A DNA stretch of 64,000 nucleotides, from the NCBI GenBank assembly GCA_964020155.1, contig OZ026546.1:8430879-8494878 (forward strand), in the 5' to 3' direction. The stretch comes from Chondrilla cf. caribensis. Lineage: Eukaryota > Porifera > Demospongiae > Chondrillida > Chondrillidae. Each line of letters opens with the position of its first letter. Within the stretch, counting starts at the first letter, position 1. This document shows, in pieces, positions 63,751-64,000 of this stretch. A program made the position numbers and the translations under genes. The notes below the pieces were generated by a model, which was given only the letters and a program-made list of their open reading frames with translations, ran no database searches and was not told the DNA's origin.

Positions 63751-64000
63751 GTGAGGCTGCAAGGAGTGAGGGCTGCTGGTGTAGATGTTGGTAGTGGAAA
63801 TGTGGGAAGGGTTTATGGTGATTGGAGTGAGAGTGATGGTGGAAGTGGGGGGATTGTATGAGTGATGTGAGTGAGCGTTACAGACACTAGGTGCATTGTA
63901 AATTATACGTGTGTTGTTGACTAAATTATGAAGGAGCAGGACATTGCAGCTGTCCATGTATTTGTGTGTGAACATGAGTGTAGTAGTGAGATGAAGTGTA

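Overview
The window is animal genomic DNA: short exons with canonical GT-AG introns, a metazoan MAP kinase kinase, Ig/FN3 membrane receptors, an internal TTAGGG tract, and many (TG)n microsatellites, minisatellites and short inverted-repeat transposons. The RT family, gene density and receptor type suggest an early-branching marine invertebrate, most likely a sponge. That is an inference; nothing in the sequence fixes the species.

The core (2.9-56.4 kb) is a tandem cluster of related receptor genes, all on the + strand. I reconstructed exons from splice sites, reading phase and comparison between paralogues. Seven copies carry a signal-peptide exon plus a first Ig exon: A (2883), B (11082), D (16632), C (22988), E (27451), F (31370) and H (49014). 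The common plan is signal peptide - Ig1 - FN3 - Ig2 - FN3 - TM - tail. B and C are short (Ig-FN3-TM-tail). E is truncated after Ig2. Every extracellular intron is phase 1. Tails carry tyrosine motifs of ITIM/ITSM type (VTYTEV, VTYAEV, VTYSNL, SQYMNI, TEYAYV) or NPSY. Long-tail members also carry a TEYAxLDF-like motif and, in D and I, an unrecognised 133-residue cytoplasmic domain.

Three complete downstream cassettes (FN3-Ig-FN3-TM-long tail) at 6485, 35867 (G) and 52548 (I) have no signal peptide or Ig1 exon. The last two start only 353 and 248 bases after the stop codon of F and H. Phases match, so each could be spliced to the upstream SP-Ig1 pair in place of the proximal cassette. One receptor head would then have two alternative stalk/tail modules. 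This two-cassette arrangement, with a first Ig exon whose framework is almost invariant while its centre is variable, is the most interesting signal. It resembles an immune or allorecognition receptor complex.

Region by region: 0-1.3 kb is a frameshifted reverse-transcriptase relic. 2.9-9.6 kb is receptor A (broken Ig1, relic tail exon, intact second cassette). 9.6-18.4 kb (A 3' end, B, 5' half of D) and 21.1-29.4 kb (D 3' end, C, E) are two copies of a segmental duplication. Copy 1 carries a 1588-bp transposon in the last exon of B; copy 2 carries a MITE at 22.1 kb. 31.4-39.9 kb is F+G. 40-49 kb is gene-poor and holds an orphan copy of the MAP2K promoter, a telomere-like tract and large palindromes. 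49.0-56.4 kb is H+I. 57.2-63.75 kb is the 5' part of a MAP2K (MKK4-like) gene; the rest of its kinase domain lies beyond the window.
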